Shown here: positions 1 through 9,566 of the stretch, in pieces
How the letters are laid out: the number at the start of each line of letters is the position of its first letter
Numbering within the stretch: the first letter of the stretch is position 1
Origin: Bigelowiella natans CCMP2755
Taxonomy: Eukaryota; Cercozoa; Chlorarachniophyceae
Assembly: GCA_000320545.1 (NCBI GenBank)
Contig: ADNK01001515.1
Coordinates: 1-21,535 of the forward strand
Direction: 5' to 3'
Length of the DNA: 21,535 nt
Made by a program: the position numbers and the translations under genes
The notes under the pieces: model-generated
Database searches by the model: none
What the model saw: the letters and a program-made list of their open reading frames with translations, nothing else
What the model was told of the DNA's origin: nothing

Positions 1-240
1 GGGGAAAAAATGTGCCACCCCCTTCAAACACCCCCCTTCAAGTTCCAAGCACCAATTGGGGGGGAAAAGCCCCCCACCCCCCCAAGTCCCGGGAAAAGTC
101 ACCTTTTTTTCCCTTTTGGGGGGGTTAAGGTGGGGGGGGGGGTACCACCCTAATTTTTAAATAAAGGCGGGGGGAAAATGATATTTGGGAAAGGAAAAAA
201 TTCCCCCCCCCTCCCCCCCCCCCCCCCCCCCTGCTGCTGC
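1..240. other. Low-quality homopolymer-rich window edge
   Basis: This stretch is dominated by runs of G, C, A and T of 5 to 20 bases and has no readable coding frame. It ends in a long C run followed by a short CTG repeat. It lies directly upstream of a clean RPA1 exon, so the preceding RPA1 exon is expected somewhere here or further upstream. I could not find the expected OB-fold sequence in any frame. It looks like an unpolished contig end rather than biological sequence, but that is an inference. Confidence 0.6.
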
Positions 241-272
241 TGCTTCCACGCAACATCTTCTCTGCACCTCAG

Positions 273-325
273 GTGAGCGATTGGAACGGAAGGTCTCTAA
301 GCACAGGTGGGTAGTATCATAGCAT

Positions 326-376
<51 letters not shown>

Positions 377-1477
377 TCTCTTTCTTTCTATGCATGTGCG
401 TGTGTGCGCGTGGAACTCTTCTCTGTGTATCCATCATCACCCCAATTGTGTTCTGACTGAATGCTGGTTTGCCGCAGGTGCAGGAACGGTGATGAAGATC
501 AACCCAGACCTCCCGGATGCGAAGAAGATAAGGCGGTGGTGGGACTTTGGAGGCCAATCAACAACTCTCAGATCGCTCTCTACAAATCCTGACGGCACAC
601 CGGCAATAAGTAATGAATTATTAAACGGCTATGCTGATAGTAGTCATATTATTGTTGCGTTCATACGATCTTCCTCTAATTGTGATTATTTTCTTTCTTT
701 CTCCCCCCTCCCCCCCCCCTCACTCTCTCTCCTATCGTCTTTTGTCATTGCAGACGATGACGTGGGGGGCATGAACACGGCAGATTTCGTTCCTCTCTCC
801 AGCTTGGAGGAGGTGATGATAATGATGATGATGACGATGATGATGATGATAGAGTCTTTTCTAAGTTCTTCTCTGCGAGGGTACATAGCACTGGTGAAAA
901 TGATGATGACCTGCTACTCGATTCTTGTTGTGATTATCTCATATGCTCGTGCACGCGGTTTGGCTCGGATGAAAGGCGGCTCCCAACTCGGTCGTAGACG
1001 TAATCGGAATCGTCAGGTCGGCATCTGAGGAACAGAAAATCACAAATCGCCAGGGAAAAGAGGTGATGAAGCGAACTGTGGCCGTTGTTGACGACTCGGG
1101 CGTGCAGGTGCCATTCTCACCCCACTTCACCATATCATCATCATCATCATCGCTCGGGCGATAGAATGTGCGCGACATAAGCAGGCGAGGGGAGGGGGGA
1201 ATAAATTGCTCTCGTACTCGTCGCATCATCATCTTACACTAGTCGCTGTGCAACACACTCCTTCCGTCAGGTGAATGTAGCTATCTGGGGCGAGAGAGCA
1301 GGCAGAGAATCGTCAATGGCTACTAGATGGTCAGAGTGCCCTGTAATCGCTCTCAAGGGTGCTAGGGTACTACTAAGTCCTTCTCACACCCTGCCGCTGC
1401 TGCTTTAATCACCGAAACATCAATATTCACGTTTGTGTAAACACGCATTTACCAGCATGATATATGTAGAGGCACAC

Positions 1478-1519
<42 letters not shown>

Positions 1520-1647
1520 TCATTCCGTCTTCAGTAACTTGCATGCACATATCAATACCGCCATGTTAACCAACAAAAAAGGTGAGCGATTATGATGGAA
1601 GGACGTTGAGTGTCACCAGCGCAACTCAGGTTGATTCTTATCATCTC

Positions 1648-1693
<46 letters not shown>

Positions 1694-3115
1694 CTATTTC
1701 CTCCTCCACCATAATGGTTTTTAGCAGCACCTTGCATTCTGCCAACGCTCTCCGCATCATCGCTCCGGCCATCTGACTCCCTCTAACCCGCCATCATCAG
1801 ATTGAGCTTGACCCAGCAATTGATAGAGCAAATACAATGCGTACGTGGTTCGCTAGCCAGGGCAACACGCTGGTGCCGAGGAAGATATCAATCGGCGCAG
1901 ACGGTAGGAGGCTCGATGAAATAGCAGCAGGCTTCACGGCGTTTTAGTAGCGTGTTACTGATGATGCGAAATGCAACGACGCGCGCCTTAATGTCCTTTA
2001 TCTTCCTGGAATAATAAGGTTCTACCGAAACGTCGAGCAGGGGGGAGACGCTGAAGCTTGAGAGCATCGAGAAGTTAAATGAAATCATGAATGCCCCTCA
2101 GAATGACCCAGACGCCGTGGTTCCAGACTATGTTACGCTGAGCGCAAACGTGTCGTTTATTCGGCGAGAGAACCCGTGGTACGCGTGCTGCCCGTCTTCG
2201 GAATGCAACGCCAAAGTATGCACACTCACCACACAAAGAGTACTGAAGCATGAACAACTAGATTCATCTTCTGTTTTCTAATAGTTCATGTTAGCGTTTC
2301 CCTTGGATTTGATTTAGTCCTTTCAGTGAGGGTGATACGAATTACAACGTGTGTTCTGCTGTAGGTTGTACCCAATGGTGACAACAAGTGGCACTGCGAT
2401 AAGGACGGCCAGACTTATGATCACAAGACCAACCGGTGAGAACCGAACAACGAAAACAATGACTATTCTTCTCTGCGCGTGTTTACACAAACGGAGACGC
2501 AGACTTGGGGTGTGTTGATACTATGCATACGTTGCAAGTCTTACCGTTCCTTTATACACCTCGATACAGCTACGTGCTTCAAGTTAGTTTACAAGACGAG
2601 ACTGCGACAGCATGGGCAACGGTTAGTCTTATTTGTCCATTTCACCCCCTCCAAATCATCGCAGCATCGTTCTTCTTCTCCCCATCCATGAAACACAAAT
2701 TTCTACTAGGCATTTGGAGATCAGGCCTCAGTCTTGATGGATGGGGTTGATGCTGATAAGCTCGAACAAACGCAAGACGTAGACCCAGACGCATTTGATA
2801 TGGCGTTTCAGGTAGGATGCCGAATTGGTCTATCTAAGACATTATGAGAACTCCGTATTCTGGGTTGTTATCCAACGCGCTGATTGATGCTATTTTTGTG
2901 CGGCGCATATTTAGGCAGCCCAAGACAAGCCATTTATATTTACTCTTAGATTGAAAAGGGATGAATACCAGGAGAGCGTTCGCGTCAGAGCCACCATTGT
3001 GAAGATAGTTAAGGACGAAACTGGGCAAAAGAGTGAAGGGCCGGATGTTGATTTGAACGAGGAGATCGAGAAAGCAAGAAATTCTTTGGAGTATGAGAAT
3101 GCAGCCGGTGTATGA
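273..3115 (+). CDS. RPA1: Replication protein A large subunit (RPA1), 3' part, with tandem DBD-B
   Basis: RPA1 is the large subunit of the RPA heterotrimer, which binds single-stranded DNA in nuclear replication and repair. Exons: 273-306, 478-609, 754-812, 976-1107, 1271-1366, 1582-1629, 1801-1903, 2019-2215, 2365-2435, 2570-2621, 2710-2811, 2915-3115; all phases agree and the frame ends at TGA 3113-3115. The 5' end lies outside the readable window. Exons 976-1903 encode a full DBD-B OB fold (VVDVIGIV, KRTVAVVDDSG, VNVAIWGE, ALKGARVSDYDGRTLS, then the DPAIDRANTMRTWF helix). It is preceded by the linker DFVPLSSLEE, matching human DFTGIDDLEN. Exons 273-609 encode the end of another DBD-B (VSDWNGRSLS, INPDLPDAKKIRRWWD). 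Exons 2019-3115 encode DBD-C, with a zinc ribbon CPSSEC...HCDKD in which the usual fourth Cys is Asp, and the trimerisation helix near the C-terminus. Family assignment is secure; the domain duplication is inferred from exon joining. Confidence 0.92.
328..373 (+). repeat. (CT)n microsatellite in RPA1 intron
   Basis: About 23 CT units lie inside the 307-477 intron, so the RPA1 pre-mRNA carries (CU)n. The tract is pyrimidine-only and sits roughly 100 bases before the 3' splice site at 477. Confidence 0.95.
813..852 (+). repeat. Imperfect (ATG)n tract at start of RPA1 intron
   Basis: GTGATGATAATG and further ATG/ACG units begin exactly at the donor of the 813-975 intron. If unspliced they would read as a Met-rich stretch in the RPA1 frame. 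Reaching the next OB-fold segment needs a frame change, so this is taken as intron. Confidence 0.8.
1482..1516 (+). repeat. (GT)n microsatellite in RPA1 intron
   Basis: About 17 GT units lie in the 1367-1581 intron; the transcript carries (GU)n. Confidence 0.95.
1652..1691 (+). repeat. (CT)n microsatellite in RPA1 intron
   Basis: Twenty CT units lie in the 1630-1800 intron. This is the equivalent position in the second DBD-B copy to the 328-373 tract in the first copy: the intron after the VSD..GR.LS exon. Confidence 0.95.
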
Positions 3116-3914
3116 TATCTAGAATAGATTAACACATATCCACAAATATATATTTATTGGAAGACAGATGGCTCATTGATGCTGACATTATAAGTCAAAT
3201 ACATCCCAACCTGTCTTTTCTAAGTTAAGCCACGTGATTACAATAGACCGTTTATAAATGCATGCATTATGTATGTATTATGCATCAATGGACACAGTTT
3301 ACATGCTGCATGTACATGCATATACACATGCACACATTGCATGTTTCTAGACATTGTGCAAACGTTCCACGGATCACACAGATTGGTACATCGATCAAAA
3401 TCATTTTGCAGACGTGTGCAAACACTACTGCGCTTGTTGCCAACACTTCTAGATTAGCTTGCGTCGGAGTAGTGAGTTGATGATGTCACCTGCTTGCAAC
3501 CCACAATCAATAGGAGCAACACATCATTAGCGTGGGCGTTGTGAATTCCTCTGAATGCGCAATTCACGAGCACGTGCTGAACTGTTGTAGAGTTGCATGT
3601 CACGTTGCTAGCTAGCTAGGTTGCTTGCCTTGACCCCATGCCATGATGACAATGACACTTATACACTAGACAAAGCACTCCATGTTAGCATGCACTATCT
3701 AGCCATGCTAGTATGGCTAGCACGTACTAGCTACGTTTGTGGTGCTTAGCCAGAATTGAATGCTGCTAGAACTAACGTCAGTGCGTACCAAGCTAGAATG
3801 TTGTGATACATGTTGCGTTCATGCAGTTTCGCTATGAAACAAGCAATGTCTACTTTGTTGCTACTTGGTTTCAAAGGGTGCAAGATATGATGATATTTCA
3901 GGCCTGCCAATGTA
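3116..3914. other. Non-coding spacer between convergent genes
   Basis: No credible exon is seen. The spacer separates the RPA1 stop codon and the stop codon of the minus-strand coiled-coil gene, so it should hold both 3' UTRs. Its left part (3255-3350) is crowded with CATG and TGCA words, and its right part (3607-3800) with CTAG words. Confidence 0.7.
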
Positions 3915-5487
3915 TTAATCAATGTTCATACGCTGAGGAAAACCTAAATTTATATTTCGGCGTCGGTAAATTATTACGCTCTGTCGAGCCTGAGGAGAAG
4001 GCAGATTCGGTAACGGCGGAGGAGGGGGAAGCTCATCTGGCATCTGCTCGATCATGGAAGCTGAAACGCTATATCTTCTCGATTCCATCAAAGTCTTTAG
4101 TTTGTCACTTGTGAATGGAAGAGGCCTAATAAAGTAAACTTTACGAAACATTTTCAATAGGCAATTGAAAGTAGTCGCGCATTATATATTAGGGCTCACT
4201 GGTGCGGTAGGCTAAGCCGTTGTGAGTTGCAATTTTCTTTATGCCTGTCCTGAATTCGAGTCTATAAAAATTAGGGGGTCATAGTTATGATGTGAGACCC
4301 CAACACTCCAACAAAAAGTTAACTCGACCCTTTGCACTTTGATTTCGTTATCATCGACTCCTGTGCAAAGTAGCAACTGACTCTTCAATTTCAGATTTTC
4401 TTCGGTCATTGCACTGAGCTGGCTTTTAAGCAGCGCTATCTTCGATTCCATTGTTTCAAGAGTAACTCTCATTGTCACAAGTTCTCTATCTGCATACAAG
4501 GTATATATTTAAATGAACCAGATTTGCGTCATTTGGATGGAAGTAACCTGGGCTATTTCTTTCGGCCACTGTGTCAGAAGTTGCATCAGTAGCATTACTA
4601 GCGGATCTGCCTCTACAGAAGGCACTGGATTACTTCGATGAAAGTAGACAAAGAAAAATATTCGGTGACCGTGAAGTGGCCCCAAACTCGTCGTCTGTTG
4701 TATCTGCACTACTGATGTCAATCTGATTCAATATTCCTCACTCAATGTTAATTGAAAAACTAGCATGTCCATCAGTTTGACTTACACTGTTATCCCGACG
4801 TCGAATTTGCAATATAAGATTTCCATCATCTCTTGGCTGGAGAGTTTTGGATTCCATGCCTGGTAAATTTGCAATGTTGTGACACTATCTCTGCTTATTC
4901 TACTTATTAGTGATCTTACTCTTTCGAATTCCACGGATGCTACGATTTATTCTAGACAGTCGGCTGAGGAAATCAAATGCAGTTTTATCTACTCGCAGGG
5001 AATCTTGAAATGACAGGTGCTACTTTCTCATGTGATAATTGTTTTCCGCCCTTAATCTTTGTCGATGAGGACTGTTCTTTCGCGAATGGGCATACTCTAA
5101 AGAGGCTTCCTCGTCATCTGCAGTGGAAATGTTTATCATACAGACTACTCTAGCTGTGCTCGGAGTACCAGAATCTTCATTTGAAAAGAGTAGCCTGTTT
5201 TGATCTTTTCTTTCTTCATTCTTCAGCTCCTGTTCTAAAAGATCTCCCACATGCTTCTTTCTTGGACTTCGAGCTTCACTTAAGCTCTTACTGGTTCGTA
5301 TTGGGCGAATTGTTCTACCTGAATATTGATTTAACCCCATCTTAAGCAGTCAATACTCATCAGTCTAATGTTATTTCTGACCTCTGCTGTCAATTGAAAG
5401 CTTCTGTCTTCCATGAAGAGCACGCGGACTCAATGGTCGATTCACTTTTGTAATTCCAGCAATCTTTTCCCTATTTCTCTTGAACAT
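3915..5487 (-). CDS. Unrecognised coiled-coil and polyproline protein, 311 aa
   Basis: I do not recognise this protein. Eight exons (minus order): 5382-5487, 5142-5318, 4920-5003, 4786-4859, 4670-4722, 4548-4612, 4324-4489, 3915-4125; all phases join and sum to 312 codons including the stop. The start ATG (5485-5487) has an in-frame TGA two codons upstream. The N-terminal third is basic and Ser-rich (NRPLSPR, TSKSLSEARSPRKKH). An acidic, Ser/Thr/Asp-rich linker follows (SSADTTDDEFG, then NATDATSDT). Exon 4324-4489 encodes a Leu/Met/Lys heptad-like helix (TLETMESKIALLKSQL, EENLKLKSQL), predicted as coiled coil. The last exon carries DELPPPPPLPNLP and then a basic C-terminus. No signal peptide or membrane segment is seen. 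The polyproline core resembles ligands of EVH1, SH3 or profilin, which is an inference only. The 5004-5141 intron is the least certain. Confidence 0.62.
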
Positions 5488-5731
5488 CTTCAATCACATA
5501 TTCGAGAATAGTTAATGAACGTCCCTGAGAAAGAATGATTTACACGTAAACCTACCTCGCGGCTCTTCAAAGTTCTTTGATTCTTTTTGGATTTCCTCGT
5601 GGAATTGATTCTGCTATCGTTGTCTTCTATCTTTCCTTTCCTTCTCCTTCCTTTAGTTCTCTCAACCTCCAATAAAAGGATTATGAATTAAACACACAAT
5701 GCCTTAATTCGATGCACCTTGTAGTATTTAC

Positions 5732-5773
5732 CATGAGGAGTGGCGGGGGCGACCGAAGGGACTACTCCTCATG
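5732..5773. repeat. Inverted repeat, 10-bp stem and 22-base loop
   Basis: CATGAGGAGT at 5732-5741 is the exact reverse complement of ACTCCTCATG at 5764-5773, with a GC-rich loop between. It sits about 245 bases upstream of the start codon of the minus-strand coiled-coil gene, in its promoter or 5' UTR. Confidence 0.85.
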
Positions 5774-6098
5774 ACGACAAAATGGAAGACATGCAGGGGT
5801 CGGGCAGCCAAAACATTGGGAAATGCAGGGGAATTCTGCCAATAAATTTCATCCCGAAACTACCCAGCATCACACTTTTGAACCGGCAGCACTAATTTGT
5901 CCGACAACACCCGCGTCGACACCCAGAGCAACCGGAAAAGGTCGATGGAGGTGGTTTGTTGTTTGGAAGGAAGTGGATGATGACACTATCAGAAGCACCA
6001 CTGGAATCATTTCATCCATTCATTGTTCGCTTGGGGAAAGGCATTGCCGATTCTCGCGCTCGCTTTGTTCACGTGGCCTGTGTTCAAACAGTCATGCG

Positions 6099-6134
6099 CG
6101 AGCATGTGTCACGCACCGAGCATGTGTCACGCAC
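6099..6134. repeat. Perfect 18-bp tandem duplication
   Basis: The word CGAGCATGTGTCACGCAC occurs twice back to back at 6099-6116 and 6117-6134, in non-coding sequence. Confidence 0.9.
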
Positions 6135-6888
6135 AGCTGTGCCACACACTGCTAGACTGTGGTGTGATGGCGGCTGGCCATGAAACGTTCCAGCGTGCAG
6201 GCGTGGGAATTGTCACCTGAATGCGGTCATTGGTTGTTGCCGGATCTTGAGGCAATCCAGCAATCTCCCTCTCATGCACCAGTGCGCACAGTGGCTAAGC
6301 CCCTCGCGTGTGCACCACAGATTCCACTTTCCATCAATCATCGTCGATGAGCGATCAGATGAGAACGTGAGTCTCGCTGCAGCAACAATCGCCGTCTGCA
6401 CAGTCTCTTGTGTGCGCTAGCCAAACGTGGTGAGCGCGAAACGCATTGTGCAAGCTGGCATCTTCCATCACCACGCTCTCTAGCTAGCGATGCACATGCG
6501 ATGCTCACTGCTGCTACGCTAGCTAGCTAGTCAGAGCACACAAACGCACATCAGACAAACAGGGAAACATGCAGTCTCAGAGTCGGGTCAGTTTATCCGA
6601 TCACATTTGTGCTCCAGGTTGTTAGCATCGCAACTTTAATCGAAGCGTGTGCGACGATAAGCGATGCGCTGCTATCTAGCATGTGATTTCGCCATGGCAC
6701 TTTGCATCTGCATGTTAGGTTTGAAATGTTCACATTGCAGGAGATTACTCACCAAAGTTTAAATTGATAGGATGGCATCATCTATAATTATTAGAATTTA
6801 ATGTTTTCCAGGATTTTATTCTCGTTGTCACTGCATTTGGAGGTCGATCTCAACGCGACACTATGGTACGATCTTCGGAGTATAACGT

Positions 6889-7957
6889 TTATCCGATAGA
6901 GCTGCGGCCCGCTTGAGAGTCATCCTCGTCATCAATATCGTCAACAGCAACTAGTAGCTCATCCGCTGCAGATCGTACACTGTATCGTGAAAAACAATCA
7001 TATTAGTTCAAATGTGGAGGGGGAAGAGAGGAAAGTGTTGACTGAAGTCAAGCATAATTTTTTACCCAGCAACAATTGTAGCCCACATCTTGCGTTCCGA
7101 ATCGTCAACATTTGCAGCTTGTTTCATGTCCTCGCACTGTTCAGAAAATTGTTAAAATGTGAAGAATATGAAACTAAAACCTCCGTCACATTCTCTTCAC
7201 GAAGATCACACCCGAAAATAGGCTAACCTCTTACATGTTAGCTTGTCTTTAAACTGCACTTACAAACGTATAACTAAATTATCAAACACTCACCCTTGAC
7301 GCGACTTCCTTGCATCGATTCAAAACGTGCTCAAATGCATACTTGCTATCCAAAACCTAAATTGCAGTGGGATTAGCGAGCAAATGTAGATGATGGCTAT
7401 AGTTTCAAAGGAGAGGGAAGAACAAGGGAAGCACCATAAGGAGCTCTTTTCTGCGGTCTTTCTGCAAAGGGCCTTCCTTCTTTTCCTCAGGAGCAACTAG
7501 CTTGACCATGTGCTTAAGAACGATCAAGACATTCAGCGCCACCTGGTGATAAAATCAATCGTAAGCGGCATGAACCACTCACAAGAACATACGTTTGTAG
7601 AAGAGATGGTGACGACGATAATACTGTTTTCCTTCGCCAAGTTTTCATCACCTGCAGGCCTTCCGGGTTCATCATATTTTTGAGGACTGTGACAAGGTGT
7701 TGCGCTTGTTCTTGAAGGGCATCGTTGAGGACAGAGGTCTCTGAATCTACCAATGTCCTGAACCTAGCTTTGTTCTCTTGCAGACGGAAGAAAATGGTTC
7801 CGAGGCATGCGGAGATGGGAATCAATATGCGGTAATAGCCACCGTCCTCCTGTGTAAGTGTATGTAGATGAGAAAAAACAAACAAATCGAGATAGTTATA
7901 AAAGCAATTCGCGCTGCACATGGACTTTAACATCCCACATCTGCAGAAACCTTATAT

Positions 7958-7998
<41 letters not shown>

Positions 7999-9499
7999 CA
8001 ACACAATATCCCTCCTTCCTTTCTTGGATAATAATGGCACCACAGGTTAAAGGACAAAATTCATAGACACCACCTGGACGATGGCAATTAGCTCCTTTAT
8101 CACGCCTTTCACCACCATGTAGAAGAGAATAAGGTAGTTTTGGGTGCAGATGTGCATGATGAGTCGAGCAACGGCGGAAAGGAGAGGCGCATCATGCCTT
8201 TGCCCCAAAAGCTAAATACAACAAATATTTGTGGTTCAAGAATCAGAAAGTACAATATAACGATAAACATGAGTAGCTCCAAACTACTATTGGTGCGGGA
8301 TATCTAAGTTCCGTGGCATGAATTCATTATTAATATCGAAACGTTGTTCCGAATGATAAATGCAACCCCAAGAGTTTGTATTCTCACCTGCGGGCCTAGT
8401 AAGTTGACCAATTTGTCAAGGAAGTACGTCTTTGAAAGCTTCATAATTGATTCATCGTCGCGGCTCTTGGAGATTACCGTCTCGAGGAAAGTCACAGCAG
8501 CCTGAACCAACTCGCGACTAGGGCTCGTGTAAATCTGTGTTTGTGTGAGTGGGAATTAGAAGACATAAAGTGCGTTCCAGTCTCGTTCGCAATAAATCTC
8601 TCTTCGTTTTCTTCTTATTCTTCTTCTCAATATTCTTCTTATTATTATTCTTCTTCTCCTGCTTCATCCCTTTCTCCACTTACCACGTGCATCGCTATTT
8701 CGACTCCTTTATTTTCCACTATCGTGCGTGCTGGGGCCCCAACCTTCGCAATGGCTACCAAAGCCTGACCAAAATTATCTTACTGACAATACTGATGAAT
8801 ATGAAATGACGATTGAGTTTATGAAGAAGAGGCGATTAGAATGATGGCATCGATCATAGTCTCCAATGTAGTCTATGTCAAAAACAATCTTACCTGGAAG
8901 GCGTAGGTCTGCGCGTATGCATTGCCCATGTGAGCAAGTACGAGCAAAGGCGTGATCAACTTTGGAATATCGTGCTGAGGGTGAGAGTGAAAAAACTTCA
9001 GTTAATCTCATCAACTCTGCTTTGGAGAAGCAAGCAGCTGTAGCACCGCGCTCTTGTGCAAGGATATAACCTGGTTTTTCCGCCTGATCTTGCGACAAAC
9101 AGCTCTGACAATGTCCAGATTGCTTGCTTTGCGGTACAGTAAGTTCTTGAGGAGTTCCTGTTACCAACAAATATCAATAAAGAATATCGTGCAGTATGTT
9201 CTGTCCAAAAGATAGTATGTTCTTGTAAAAGTTTTCCAGTGATTGAACTTGCTGTTACCGTGAGTTGATAGGCGTCCTTCCCCTCATTGAGTCTTTCAAA
9301 ATAGCTCGCAGAAAGAAGCTTTAAAAGCACCACCTCGTTGCACTCCATATGAGACTTATCACATAAAAAAATAATATCAAAGTAGGATAGTAAATATACT
9401 ATATCCGTTTTAACTTTAGGAGATACAGAGAACCACTGAACATAATACCAAGGAGATTGAGAATCATATTTAAAAAAATAGGGAGAAATATTATATACA

Positions 9500-9566
<67 letters not shown>

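Larger units (their letters stand above)
5488..6888. other. Non-coding spacer between two minus-strand genes
   Basis: This 1.4 kb lies upstream of the coiled-coil gene and downstream of the large ARM-like gene. Open frames exist on both strands (for example a plus-strand frame at 5823-6155), but they have no family resemblance and no consistent splice structure. The stretch holds a perfect 10-bp-stem inverted repeat (5732-5773), an 18-bp tandem duplication (6099-6134) and a CTAG cluster (6415-6685). The promoter of the coiled-coil gene should lie in its left part. Confidence 0.65.

Noticed and set aside
324-1028. Long plus-strand open frame across the (CT)n and (ATG)n tracts
   Set aside because: It is a read-through of RPA1 exons and introns. 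The repeats give Ser-Leu and Met runs, and the frame cannot reach the VVDVIGIV segment of DBD-B without splicing.
3803-4114. Plus-strand 103-codon open frame
   Set aside because: It is antisense to the last exon of the coiled-coil gene, whose own strand has the better splice structure and composition.
4613-4669. Apparent 21-nt intron just upstream of 4612
   Set aside because: It also keeps frame, but a 57-nt intron (4613-4669) with a T-rich tract keeps frame equally well and is a more normal size.
5004-5023. Apparent 20-nt intron in the coiled-coil gene
   Set aside because: Using this GT..AG pair gives phase 2 into a frame that stops within six codons. A 138-nt intron from 5141 to 5004 keeps phase and avoids the problem.
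5823-6220. Three overlapping plus-strand open frames in the spacer
   Set aside because: They show no domain resemblance, Cys/His-rich composition from repeated words, and no compatible splice partners.
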